Positions 1-5,697 are shown, counted from the first letter of the stretch. The stretch: DNA of 9,954 bases from Solirubrobacterales bacterium (GCA_013695395.1 JACDAP010000235.1:1-9954), one strand, 5' to 3'. The notes: generated by a model not told the origin, from the letters alone. A program made the numbers and translations.

Positions 1-576
1 CCCCATGCGCTGATCGAGGAGCTCGCGGCCGAGGGCACGATCCCCGTGATCAACATGCTCACCGACGATCACCACCCCTGCCAGGTACTCGCCGACCTGC
101 TCACGCTGCGCGAGGCCTTCGGGGCGATCGAGGGTCGCAAGCTCGCCTACGTGGGGGACGGCAACAACATGGCCCGTTCCCTGGCCATCCTGGGCGCGAT
201 GGCAGGCGTCGAGGTCGCGATCGCCTCGCCGGGGGGGTACGAGCTCGAGCCCGTGGCCGGCGCGCAGCTCACCCGCGATCCGGCCGAGGCCGTCGCGGGC
301 GCCCACGCGGTCTACACCGACGTCTGGGTTTCCATGGGCGACGAGGAGACCGCCGACGCCCGCCGCGCCGCGCTCGGCCCCTACCGGGTCGACGACGCGC
401 TCCTCGACCTCGCGGCCCCCGACGTGATCGCCCTGCACTGCCTGCCCGCGCACCCGGGCGAGGAGATCACCGCCGAGGTGCTCTACGGCGACCGTCAGCG
501 GATCTGGGACCAGGCGGAGAACCGTCGCCACGCCCAGAAGGCGCTCCTCGAGCTGTTGATCGCGCCCGAGCAATAG
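1..576 (+). CDS. argF: Ornithine carbamoyltransferase, C-terminal part (5' end outside the window)
   Basis: Transfers the carbamoyl group of carbamoyl phosphate to ornithine to make citrulline in arginine biosynthesis; cytosolic, normally a trimer. The frame is open from base 1, so the gene starts upstream; about 191 of a typical 300-310 residues are present. Visible motifs are HPCQ with the following LADLLT (carbamoyl-phosphate site and hinge), GDGNN (second domain), DVWVSMG (ornithine-binding SMG loop), HCLP (ornithine/carbamoyl-phosphate Cys) and the terminal ENR helix. All key residues in this part are intact. One oddity is HCLPAHPG where the family usually has HCLPAHRG or HCLPAYRG; the Arg-to-Pro change is next to, not in, the catalytic set. 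The stop codon TAG (574-576) lies inside the promoter/operator of the next gene. The GTG at 46 is internal and is not the start. Assignment as OTCase rather than aspartate or N-acetylornithine carbamoyltransferase rests on HCLP plus the SMG loop. Confidence 0.95.
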   Translation, partial: PHALIEELAAEGTIPVINMLTDDHHPCQVLADLLTLREAFGAIEGRKLAYVGDGNNMARSLAILGAMAGVEVAIASPGGYELEPVAGAQLTRDPAEAVAGAHAVYTDVWVSMGDEETADARRAALGPYRVDDALLDLAAPDVIALHCLPAHPGEEITAEVLYGDRQRIWDQAENRRHAQKALLELLIAPEQ

Positions 577-595
577 GGCTACCATAGGGCTATGG
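556..595 (+). promoter_or_regulatory. Promoter and probable autoregulatory operator of the toxin-antitoxin module
   Basis: A -35-like TTGATC (556-561), an 18-base spacer and a -10-like TACCAT (580-585) lie 6 bases ahead of the ATG at 592, so transcription should start at the ATG (leaderless). Two direct copies of TAGGGCTA (574-581 and 585-592) are 11 bases apart, about one helical turn. Each is itself a TAG/CTA inverted repeat, and together they overlap the -10 box, the argF stop codon and the antitoxin start. CCATAG/CTATGG (582-587/590-595) is a perfect 6-base inverted repeat. This is the geometry expected for a ribbon-helix-helix repressor blocking its own promoter. The sequence pattern is seen; binding is inferred. 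Confidence 0.6.
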
Positions 596-888
596 CCCGC
601 ACCCAGACGATGGTGCAGCTCAACGACGAGCTGGTCGAGCGGCTCGACGCGACCGCCGGCGACCGCGGAATCTCCCGCTCCGCGCTCATCCGCGAGCTCG
701 TTGTCACCGGACTCGACGAGCAGGGGCGAGACCTCATCGGCGAGCAGATCGCCGAGGGGTACCGGCGAATCCCGCAGGGGACGCCGGACGAGTGGGGGAA
801 TCCGCTGGATCTCGCGGCGAGCGCTCGGCGTCGACTGGCCCTCCGCCTCGACGCTGAGGAAGAGGCCGCCGGGGTCGACGAATGGTGA
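592..888 (+). CDS. Ribbon-helix-helix (CopG/MetJ-type) antitoxin
   Basis: A 98-residue protein, probably the antitoxin and DNA-binding autorepressor of a type II TA pair. Residues about 5-45 fit a ribbon-helix-helix domain: a short basic N-terminal beta strand (TQTMVQLNDEL), helix A (VERLDATAGDRG), then ISRSALIRELVVTGLDE as helix B. The C-terminal half, residues 50-98, is charged and likely extended or helical with acidic clusters near the end, suiting wrapping of a toxin; this part is not recognised as a named domain. The start at 592 is chosen because a -10 box sits 6 bases before it and no Shine-Dalgarno sequence is visible, implying a leaderless message. Its last 7 bases overlap the toxin gene, so the two are translationally coupled. 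A solitary RHH regulator is the alternative, but the overlap with a MazF-like gene argues against it. Confidence 0.85.
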   Translation: MARTQTMVQLNDELVERLDATAGDRGISRSALIRELVVTGLDEQGRDLIGEQIAEGYRRIPQGTPDEWGNPLDLAASARRRLALRLDAEEEAAGVDEW

Positions 889-1193
889 GGCGCGGGGAGG
901 TCTGGTGGTATGAGGAGCCCGACGCCAAAGCGAGGCCCTACCTCGTGCTGACACGGGACGAGGCCATTCCGGTCCTCAACGAGGTGCTTGCGGTCCCGGC
1001 GAGCAGGATTGTTCGCGGGATTCGCACGGAGGTGCCGCTCGCCCGGCGCGACGGGATGCCGCGGGCGTGCTGTCTCGGGCTCGACAACCTCCAGCTCATT
1101 CCGATCCGTCTGTGCACCCGCCGGATCACGACGCTCTCCGATGCTCGCATGCGCGAGGTCTGCGTCGCGCTCTCCGCGGCCACCGGCTGCTGA
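882..1193 (+). CDS. MazF/PemK-family endoribonuclease toxin
   Basis: A 103-residue protein of the MazF/PemK/CcdB-fold toxin family, whose members typically cut mRNA, tRNA or rRNA at short single-stranded motifs and slow growth until neutralised by antitoxin. Visible features are the N-terminal RRGEVWW strand (RGEVW is the family signature), KARPYLVLTRDE (family RP-vvl-SRD), EVLAVPASR (family VvP-T/S, residues 35-42), then LGLDNLQLIPI and RLCTRRITTLSD (family D-l--v--rl---iG-L), and a final helix. Length matches the family (about 100-115). The usual lysine/glycine linker before RP is shortened, and MazF's PLTS is PASR here; the active-site Arg/Ser or Thr pair could be R42 and S41, but this is uncertain. 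Cys content (C63, C64, C78, C94, C103) is high for the family. The ATG at 882 overlaps the antitoxin by 7 bases. The RNA target cannot be predicted from sequence. Confidence 0.85.
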   Translation: MVRRGEVWWYEEPDAKARPYLVLTRDEAIPVLNEVLAVPASRIVRGIRTEVPLARRDGMPRACCLGLDNLQLIPIRLCTRRITTLSDARMREVCVALSAATGC

Positions 1194-1214
1194 GGTGGCC
1201 CCGGAAACAGCTAA

Positions 1215-1237
1215 GGCCGGCCCCTACTGCACCGGCC
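1215..1237 (+). terminator. Weak hairpin downstream of the TA module
   Basis: GGCCGG (1215-1220) and CCGGCC (1232-1237) form a perfect 6-base inverted repeat with an 11-base loop, 21 bases past the toxin stop. There is no T-tract, so termination strength is doubtful, though T-poor terminators are common in high-GC Gram-positives. Confidence 0.3.
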
Positions 1238-1252
1238 CATCACTGTCCGATC

Positions 1253-1301
1253 GGAGACCACCATGGCTGACAGAGTCCCAGGACGTTAAATAATGCCTGG
1301 G
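1253..1301 (+). other. Short SD-led ORF followed by a hairpin with an A/T-rich loop
   Basis: GGAG (1253-1256) sits 6 bases before an ATG at 1263 that opens an 8-codon frame (MADRVPGR) ending at TAA 1287-1289. The end of this frame is within the stem-loop CCCAGG (1277-1282) / CCTGGG (1296-1301), whose 13-base loop contains TTAAATAAT (1287 onward), the most A/T-rich stretch nearby. The layout resembles a leader peptide with an attenuator, but the next gene has its own promoter-like box at 1415, so the link is unproven and chance is possible. The rest of the 1194-1428 spacer shows no gene I can support. Confidence 0.25.
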
Positions 1302-1414
1302 CCATGAGAAATTCCCGGCGGCTTGCACCACCGAGTTGGGCCTCGTCGAGCTTCCAGCATAGGGGCCTGGCGCACCCGCCGTGCGGGGTCGCTCCCGTCG
1401 GGGTGCGCTCGCGA

Positions 1415-1420
1415 TACGTT
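1415..1420 (+). promoter_or_regulatory. -10-like box of the phasin-like gene
   Basis: TACGTT fits TANNNT and ends 8 bases before the ATG at 1429, giving a leaderless or nearly leaderless transcript. No clear -35 is visible. It supports ATG 1429 over the upstream in-frame GTG at 1381. Confidence 0.5.
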
Positions 1421-1428
1421 CTGCGGCC

Positions 1429-2028
1429 ATGTCGCCGTCCCGCAAGCCCGCTGCGAAGAACGCGCGCGCAACGCCCGCCGCCACCCGTCCCGCCGCCGAG
1501 CCCGCCGCCGCTCCCGACCCGACGTCCGCCGCCGCCCGTGACGAGGCGGTGCTCGCCAACCTCGCCTCGCTCCGTGACCTGCTCGCCGGTGGAGTGGTGC
1601 TCACCGCGCAGCGCCTCCAGGAGTCGGTCGACGACGCGGTCAGCCGCGGGCGCATGACCCGGCGCGACGCCGAGGAGCTGAGCCGGGGCCTCGTTCGCGC
1701 CGGCCGCCAGCAGACCGCCGACCTGGTCGCCGACCTCGAGCAGCTGCTCGGTCGCGGCCGCGGCGACCTCGACTCCGCGCGCTCGATCACGAAGGGCGCC
1801 GTCAAGGGGTCGAGCGAGCGCGTGCTGCGCGAGGTCGACCGGGCCCGCCGCGCAGCGGGACTCGGCACCGTGTTCCCGATCCTCGGCTACGACGAGCTGA
1901 CCGCCGCGCAGGTCACCGCCCGCCTGAAGGAGCTCACGCCCACCGAGCTGCGCAAGGTCCGTGATCACGAACAGGCGAACGCCGCGCGCAAGACCGTTCT
2001 GCGAGCGGTGGAGAAGGCGCTCGGCTGA
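1429..2028 (+). CDS. Phasin-like helical protein with an actinobacterial C-terminal helical motif
   Basis: A 199-residue protein of unknown exact function. Residues 1-40 are a basic, Ala/Pro-rich low-complexity tail (SPSRKPAAKNARAT...), reminiscent of the tails of DNA-binding or granule-associated proteins. Residues 40-145 are a long amphipathic helical region with the segment VSRGRMTRRDAEELSRGLVRAGRQQ (71-95), which resembles phasin/polyhydroxyalkanoate granule-associated proteins (the GRMT-DAEEL pattern). Residues 152-199 contain GYDELTAAQVTARLKEL, then LRKVRDHEQANAARKTVL, a helical motif that I recall at the C-terminus of many actinobacterial proteins of unknown function. No signal peptide or membrane segment. 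The start is set at 1429 because residues encoded upstream (from GTG 1381) look non-coding and a -10 box lies at 1415. It stands alone, followed by a hairpin. Phasin relationship is inference; a nucleoid or membrane-stress role is possible. Confidence 0.75.
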   Translation: MSPSRKPAAKNARATPAATRPAAEPAAAPDPTSAAARDEAVLANLASLRDLLAGGVVLTAQRLQESVDDAVSRGRMTRRDAEELSRGLVRAGRQQTADLVADLEQLLGRGRGDLDSARSITKGAVKGSSERVLREVDRARRAAGLGTVFPILGYDELTAAQVTARLKELTPTELRKVRDHEQANAARKTVLRAVEKALG

Positions 2029-2043
2029 GGCCGGGCAGGACAT

Positions 2044-2088
2044 CGGGCGCGGCATCTTCGCCCGGACGCCGATGGCGCCTCGTCCGGG
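2044..2088 (+). terminator. Two mutually exclusive hairpins after the phasin-like gene
   Basis: CGGGCG (2044-2049) pairs with CGCCCG (2059-2064). CCCGGACG (2061-2068) pairs perfectly with CGTCCGGG (2081-2088) over 8 bases. The two stems share bases 2061-2064 so only one can form. They lie 16 bases after the stop codon at 2028 and upstream of the next gene's likely promoter. The simplest reading is a T-less intrinsic terminator. Confidence 0.45.
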
Positions 2089-2094
2089 TGCTGC

Positions 2095-2100
2095 CATCCT
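2095..2100 (+). promoter_or_regulatory. Weak -10-like box of the RNA methyltransferase gene
   Basis: CATCCT keeps the A2 and T6 positions of TANNNT and ends 7 bases before ATG 2108, matching the spacing seen at other genes in the window. No Shine-Dalgarno sequence precedes the ATG. Weak on its own; supported by the shared pattern. Confidence 0.35.
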
Positions 2101-2107
2101 GACCCGT

Positions 2108-3484
2108 ATGGACAGCCTCGCGCCCCACGTCGACACCACCGCGCGCCCGCCCCGTCCCGAGCGCGGGCAGAAGCTCGAGGTGACGATCGACCGCCTCGCC
2201 TACGGCGGCAACGGGATCGCCCGCCACAACGGCTACGTCATCTTCGTCGCGGGGACGCTTCCGGGGGACACCGTCCGCGTGGAGGTCATCAAGCGCAAGC
2301 GCTCCTACGGCGAGGCGAAGTTACTCGAGGTAGTCACCCCGAGCCCCGACCGGATCGAACCGCGGGCGTCGCACCCCGGCGTCTCCTGGCAGGTGCTCCC
2401 CTACGAGCAGCAGCTCGCCATCAAGGCCGAGCAGGTCACCGAGGCGCTCACCCGGATCGGGCATCTCGAGGGATTCGTCAGCGAGCCGATCATCGCGGCG
2501 GAGGCGCAGTGGGGCTACCGCAACAAGCTCGAGTACTCGTTCGGGACCGCGCCGGACGGCTCGCTCGTCTGTGGCTTCCACGCGGCCGGTTCGTGGGAGG
2601 ACATCGTCGACGGGGTCTCACTGCTCGGCTCCGACCGGCTCGCCCGCGCCCGCGAGGAGGTGCTCGCGTTCTGTCGTAGGCAGGGGCTCGGCGCCTACGA
2701 CCGGCGGTCCCAGACGGGCTTCCTGCGCAACCTCGTGCTCCGCGAGGCGCGGCGGACGGGCGAGGTGCAGATCCGCCTGGTCACCTCGCGTGGCGAGCTC
2801 GACACCGAAGCCTTCGCGTCCGCGATCGAGGCGACCTCGCTCGTCTGGACCCAGATGGACCAGGTCGGGGAGACGACTACCGGTGGCTACTCCGAGCTCG
2901 TCGCCGGGCGCGAGAGCATCACCGAAGAGCTGTCAGGTCTCGAGTTCGCGATCAGCCCCGAGGCGTTCTTCCAGACGAACACCGAGCAGGCCGAGAAGCT
3001 CTACGCGGTCGCCGCCGAGTACGCGGACCTCCAAGGATGGGAGCGCGTATACGACCTGTTCTGCGGCATCGGGACGATCGGCCTCTCGCTGGCGAGGAAG
3101 GCCGGGGAGGTGTGGGGCCTCGAGATCATCGAGCCCGCGATCGCCGACGCGATCAACAACGCACGCCGCAACGAGATCGAGAACGCGAGCTTCTTCGCCG
3201 GCGACGTGCGGCTGGCGCTCCGTGAGCTCGTCGAGACCGCGGGGAAGCCCGACGTCCTCGTGGTCGACCCGCCGCGTGCGGGCCTCTCGCAGAAGGTCGT
3301 GCGCCGCATCATCGAGGCGAGCCCCAAGCGGATCGTCTACGTCTCCTGCAACCCGACGACGCTCGCCCCGAACGCGGCGCAGCTCGTCGAAGCGGGGTGG
3401 ACCCTGAAGAAGGTCCGCCCGGTCGACATGTTCCCGCAGACTCCGCACATCGAGTGCGTGGCGCTGCTCGAGCGCACCGGTTGA
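2108..3484 (+). CDS. TRAM-domain RNA (uracil-5-)-methyltransferase, TrmA/RlmD family, without Fe-S cysteines
   Basis: A 458-residue SAM-dependent enzyme that methylates C5 of a uridine in 23S rRNA or tRNA. Domains: TRAM RNA-binding domain at about 17-77 (IDRLAYGGNGIARHNGYVIFV); a central domain at about 85-275; and a Rossmann methyltransferase domain from about 280. Catalytic motifs are intact: FFQTN (287-291), DLFCGIGTIG SAM loop (316-325), DPPRAGL (387-393), YVSCNP with nucleophile C414, and HIEC with general base E449. The 4Fe-4S cysteines usual in RlmD/RlmC are missing: the C-x5-CGGC segment before LPYE is RASHPGVSWQVLPYE (86-100), and the fourth Cys position reads VDGVSLL (168-173). E. 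coli TrmA also lacks the cluster, so activity is plausible, but target choice (U54 of tRNA or a 23S site) cannot be assigned. ATG 2108 is preferred to an upstream GTG/ATG reading because the TRAM domain begins soon after it. Confidence 0.9.
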   Translation: MDSLAPHVDTTARPPRPERGQKLEVTIDRLAYGGNGIARHNGYVIFVAGTLPGDTVRVEVIKRKRSYGEAKLLEVVTPSPDRIEPRASHPGVSWQVLPYEQQLAIKAEQVTEALTRIGHLEGFVSEPIIAAEAQWGYRNKLEYSFGTAPDGSLVCGFHAAGSWEDIVDGVSLLGSDRLARAREEVLAFCRRQGLGAYDRRSQTGFLRNLVLREARRTGEVQIRLVTSRGELDTEAFASAIEATSLVWTQMDQVGETTTGGYSELVAGRESITEELSGLEFAISPEAFFQTNTEQAEKLYAVAAEYADLQGWERVYDLFCGIGTIGLSLARKAGEVWGLEIIEPAIADAINNARRNEIENASFFAGDVRLALRELVETAGKPDVLVVDPPRAGLSQKVVRRIIEASPKRIVYVSCNPTTLAPNAAQLVEAGWTLKKVRPVDMFPQTPHIECVALLERTG

Positions 3485-3558
3485 GCGCGACCGGGGCTTG
3501 CCCGTCGAGTGCGGCGCCCCAGGAGCCGCGCTGCCGCTCGTCCGCCACGCACGCGCTA

Positions 3559-3790
3559 AGCGGCGTTCACGAGCCCGCGACCGCTCGCAGCCCGCCAGCA
3601 CTCGCTCCGCCTCCAGGGAGGGGACGAACACGTTGACGTCCAGGCGCTCGAGCACCACGACCGACGGCTGCTTGCGGCCGCTCTCGTACGCGCTGATCGT
3701 GGCCTGGGAGGTCGAGATCCTCGCGGCGAGGGCGCGCTGCGACAGTCCGGCCTCACGGCCCGCCTCGCGGAGCTGCTCGTGCCACTGCGG
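3559..3790 (-). pseudogene. Broken XRE-family helix-turn-helix regulator
   Basis: Reading the minus strand from 3790 gives a clear HTH_3/XRE domain: WHEQLREAGREAGLSQ, then RALAARISTSQATISAYESG, then RKQPSVVVLERL. It is in frame immediately after the TAG stop (3793-3791) of the M48 peptidase gene, and has no ATG or GTG ahead of the HTH; the first GTG codons are within PSVVVLERL, past the recognition helix. After LERL the frame reads DVNVFVPSLEAERVLAGCERSR, then loses coding character and runs without a stop into the antisense of the methyltransferase gene to about 2933. Missing start, no proper end and probable loss of a few residues between LERL and DVNVF point to a decayed gene. Such XRE proteins often act as regulators or antitoxins; no partner gene is adjacent. 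A start at a non-standard codon (for example CTG at GLSQ) is possible but unlikely. End at 3559 is approximate. Confidence 0.65.
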
Positions 3791-4762
3791 CTACCTCTGG
3801 CTTCCGCGCAGCCAGTCTCCGAGCTTCGAGCCCACGTCCTGCAGCGAGTCACCCGCGTCCTTGAACAGGTCGCCGATCTTCTCGGTGTAGTGCTCGGCGG
3901 CTCCACCGGCCTCGGCCCGTGCCGTGAACGCCTGGTCGCGGGTGAGGTAGTCGCCGCCGACGATGCGGTCGTACTCGCCGCCGCGCACCCAGTCCATCAG
4001 TTCCCTGGTCCGCTTGACCGGGAGGGCGTGCGTCACGTTCAGGTCGAGGAAGAGCCGCGAGACCTTCTCGACGCCGGTCCCGCCCTCGGTGTACTCCTGG
4101 CCCTGGCGCATGAACGCGTCGACGTTCAGGTCCTTCGCCGGCGCCCCGGCGGAGATCGCCATCAAGGTTCGGGCCACCGCCATCGGGTCCCGCGTGACGA
4201 GCGCCGCCGCGCGGTCGCAGGTCAGCTCGCTGGCCCGGAACCATTCGAGCAGCGCCGCGCGGACGGGCAGCAGTGGGATCGGGATCCGGGCGCTCTGGCC
4301 CATCCGCAGCAGGATGATGAGCGCCGTGCGGTAGAGCACGTGGTCGGACAGGATGTGGCCCGCCTCGTGCGCGAGGACGGCGCGCAGCTCCTCTCCCTCG
4401 AGCAGTCCGACCGTCGAGGAGCCGAGGACGACGATGGGCTTGGCCGAGCCGATCGCCATGGCGTTCGGGACCGGCATCTGGGTCATGTAGAGGTCCGGCA
4501 CCGGCTCCATGTCGAGCGTGACGTAGCAGGCGCGGTGGAGCGTGTGGATGTGGCCGAGCTGGTCGTCGGCCAGGCGGACCGAGGAGCCCAGGTAGCTCTG
4601 GCGCAGCGCGCGCTCGTAGCCGAGCTCGATCAGCTTGCGCACGGCGACGTCGAGGTACGGAACGGCCGCAAGCGCCGCCGAGGCTGCGCGGTCGGCGGGG
4701 TGCTCGTACGCCTTCGGGGAGATGTTCGGGAGGCGGTAGCCCTCGGCCGGGAGCGAGCTCAT
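3791..4762 (-). CDS. M48-family zinc metallopeptidase, soluble form
   Basis: A 323-residue putative zinc endopeptidase. The zinc site HEAGH is at 132-136 in VLAHEAGHILSDH, and the third ligand E179 is in SELTCDRAAAL (178-188), the M48 signature E-x3-D. The N-terminal region to about 85 is helical; PVPNAMAIGSAKPIVVLGSS (97-116) is the beta strand and edge typical of M48 before the active-site helix. There is no signal peptide and none of the four membrane segments of HtpX; only 145-170 is moderately hydrophobic. The protein is therefore probably cytosolic or loosely membrane-associated. The C-terminus (from about 275) is a polar helical tail ending WLRGSQR. The ATG at 4762 follows a -10-like TACCCT by 6 bases, so the message is likely leaderless. 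It lies 49 bases downstream of msrA with its own promoter. The substrate is unknown; roles in protein quality control are inferred from family. Confidence 0.9.
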   Translation of the reverse strand: MSSLPAEGYRLPNISPKAYEHPADRAASAALAAVPYLDVAVRKLIELGYERALRQSYLGSSVRLADDQLGHIHTLHRACYVTLDMEPVPDLYMTQMPVPNAMAIGSAKPIVVLGSSTVGLLEGEELRAVLAHEAGHILSDHVLYRTALIILLRMGQSARIPIPLLPVRAALLEWFRASELTCDRAAALVTRDPMAVARTLMAISAGAPAKDLNVDAFMRQGQEYTEGGTGVEKVSRLFLDLNVTHALPVKRTRELMDWVRGGEYDRIVGGDYLTRDQAFTARAEAGGAAEHYTEKIGDLFKDAGDSLQDVGSKLGDWLRGSQR

Positions 4763-4768
4763 CGGCCG

Positions 4769-4774
4769 AGGGTA
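4769..4774 (-). promoter_or_regulatory. -10 box of the M48 peptidase gene
   Basis: TACCCT on the minus strand (4774 to 4769), 6 bases before ATG 4762; identical in sequence and spacing to the msrA box. A 5-base hairpin (GCGGC 4785-4789 / GCCGC 4796-4800) lies between it and the msrA stop and may be a weak terminator. Confidence 0.5.
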
Positions 4775-4811
4775 CGCCTCGTCGGCGGCACGGACGCCGC
4801 TCTGCGCCCCG

Positions 4812-5462
4812 CTACGCGGCGGAGAGTCCGATCGGGCAGGAGACGCCCGTTCCGCTCATCGAGCAGTAGCCGTTCGGGACCTTGTGGAGGTACTGCTGGT
4901 GGTGGTCCTCGGCGTAGTAGAACTCGCTGGCCGGCTTGATCTCGGTCGCGATCTCGTCGTGGTGGGCCGCGGTCAGCCGCTCCTGGTACATGTCCCGCGA
5001 GGCCTCGGCGGCCTTCAGCTGCTCGTCCGAGTGCGTGTAGATCGCCGAGCGGTAGGTCGTGCCGACGTCGTTGCCCTGGCGCATCTGCTGGGTCGGGTCG
5101 TGGACCTCCCAGAACGTCTTCAAGAGGTCCTCGTAGGAGCGCGTCTGCGGGTCGAAGACGACGAGCACGGTCTCGGCGTGCCCGGTCTTGTTCGTGCAGG
5201 TCTCCTCGTAGGTCGGGTTCGGCGTGTAGCCCCCCGAATAGCCGACCGCGGTCGTGTAGACGCCGTCGAGCTTCCAGAAGGCACGCTCGGCGCCCCAGAA
5301 GCAGCCCATGCCGAACTCGGCGACCTCGAGGCCCTCCGGGAACGGACCCTTCAGCGGCGTGCCGAACACGGCGTGGGTGTTGGTGAGCGGCAGCGGGTTC
5401 GAGCGGCCCGGTAAGGCGTCCTCTTCCGCGACCATCTCCGTCTTCTTGCCGAACAGGAACAT
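4812..5462 (-). CDS. msrA: Peptide-methionine (S)-S-oxide reductase MsrA
   Basis: A 216-residue enzyme that reduces methionine-S-sulfoxide in proteins or free, using thioredoxin, as an oxidative-damage repair step in the cytosol. The catalytic motif is GMGCFWGAE with nucleophile C54; [50 protein letters not shown] and [12 protein letters not shown] follow in the canonical order. C-terminal Cys in [14 protein letters not shown] are the likely resolving cysteines. The N-terminal extension with EEDALPGR is the longer type seen in plant and many actinobacterial MsrA. The start is ATG 5462 ([10 protein letters not shown]...), not the GTG at 5495, because TACCCT ends 6 bases before it and the upstream 11 residues would overlap that promoter. 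A GGAGG also lies between the box and the ATG but too close to the start to be a normal ribosome site. The M48 gene lies downstream on the same strand. Confidence 0.96.
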   Translation of the reverse strand: MFLFGKKTEMVAEEDALPGRSNPLPLTNTHAVFGTPLKGPFPEGLEVAEFGMGCFWGAERAFWKLDGVYTTAVGYSGGYTPNPTYEETCTNKTGHAETVLVVFDPQTRSYEDLLKTFWEVHDPTQQMRQGNDVGTTYRSAIYTHSDEQLKAAEASRDMYQERLTAAHHDEIATEIKPASEFYYAEDHHQQYLHKVPNGYCSMSGTGVSCPIGLSAA

Positions 5463-5468
5463 GCCTCC

Positions 5469-5474
5469 AGGGTA
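5469..5474 (-). promoter_or_regulatory. -10 box of msrA
   Basis: TACCCT on the minus strand (5474 to 5469) ends 6 bases before ATG 5462, predicting transcription from the A of the start codon. No convincing -35. Confidence 0.55.
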
Positions 5475-5575
5475 GTCGCGGATCCTCGCCTTCACGGCCG
5501 GTCCGATCGTCCGTCATCGGGCGGTAACCGACCGGGCGAGGAGTGCCGCGACACGCGAACGGGGAGGGACAGGCC

Positions 5576-5638
5576 ATGAGCGACACCGACGACGACATCA
5601 AGACCGCCCGCGGCGACGGTCTCGCCACCGACGCCTGA
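5576..5638 (+). CDS. 20-residue acidic microprotein with strong Shine-Dalgarno sequence
   Basis: An ORF of 20 codons plus stop (MSDTDDDIKTARG..., ending GLATDA). GGAGGG at 5563-5568 precedes the ATG by 7 bases, the best ribosome-binding site in the window and in contrast to the leaderless neighbours. The peptide has six Asp, one Lys and one Arg, so it is acidic and soluble; no Cys, no membrane segment and no match I can name. It lies alone in the divergent gap between msrA (minus, from 5462) and the quinone oxidoreductase (plus, from 5698), with no obvious -10 at leaderless spacing. It could be a small regulatory or precursor peptide, an upstream ORF governing the next gene, or chance. The good SD and clean stop favour translation. 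Confidence 0.45.
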   Translation: MSDTDDDIKTARGDGLATDA

Positions 5639-5684
5639 GCCCCTGCTCGAGGTCGTTCTTCTCGCTCACCGGAGTGCCGACCCG

Positions 5685-5690
5685 TAGCCT
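5685..5690 (+). promoter_or_regulatory. -10 box of the quinone oxidoreductase gene
   Basis: TAGCCT fits TANNNT and ends 7 bases before ATG 5698. No Shine-Dalgarno sequence precedes that ATG. Supports 5698 over an upstream in-frame start at 5674. Confidence 0.5.
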
Positions 5691-5697
5691 GCGCTGC

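Noticed and set aside
882..1193. Considering the TA module as part of a larger defence island
   Set aside because: Flanking genes are argF and a phasin-like gene; no nuclease, helicase, methylase or sensor gene is adjacent.
1194..1428. tRNA, other structured RNA or attachment site in the spacer
   Set aside because: No cloverleaf with a T-arm could be assembled on either strand and no flanking repeats were seen.
1240..2139. 299-codon minus-strand open frame
   Set aside because: Antisense to the phasin-like gene and its spacer; Gly/Arg-rich without motifs, while the plus strand has better third-position G/C and a recognisable C-terminal motif.
3478..3496. CCGGT/ACCGG hairpin at the methyltransferase stop codon
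   Set aside because: Only five base pairs around the stop codon, no T-tract; expected often by chance at this G/C content.
3559..4762. Programmed readthrough of TAG to give an M48-HTH fusion
   Set aside because: The sequence after TAG (CCG) is not a known leaky context, the peptidase C-terminus looks complete, and the HTH frame has no proper end. Kept only as an alternative in the findings.
3779..4939. 386-codon plus-strand open frame
   Set aside because: Antisense to the M48 peptidase, which has HEAGH and ELTCDRA; composition is shadow-like.
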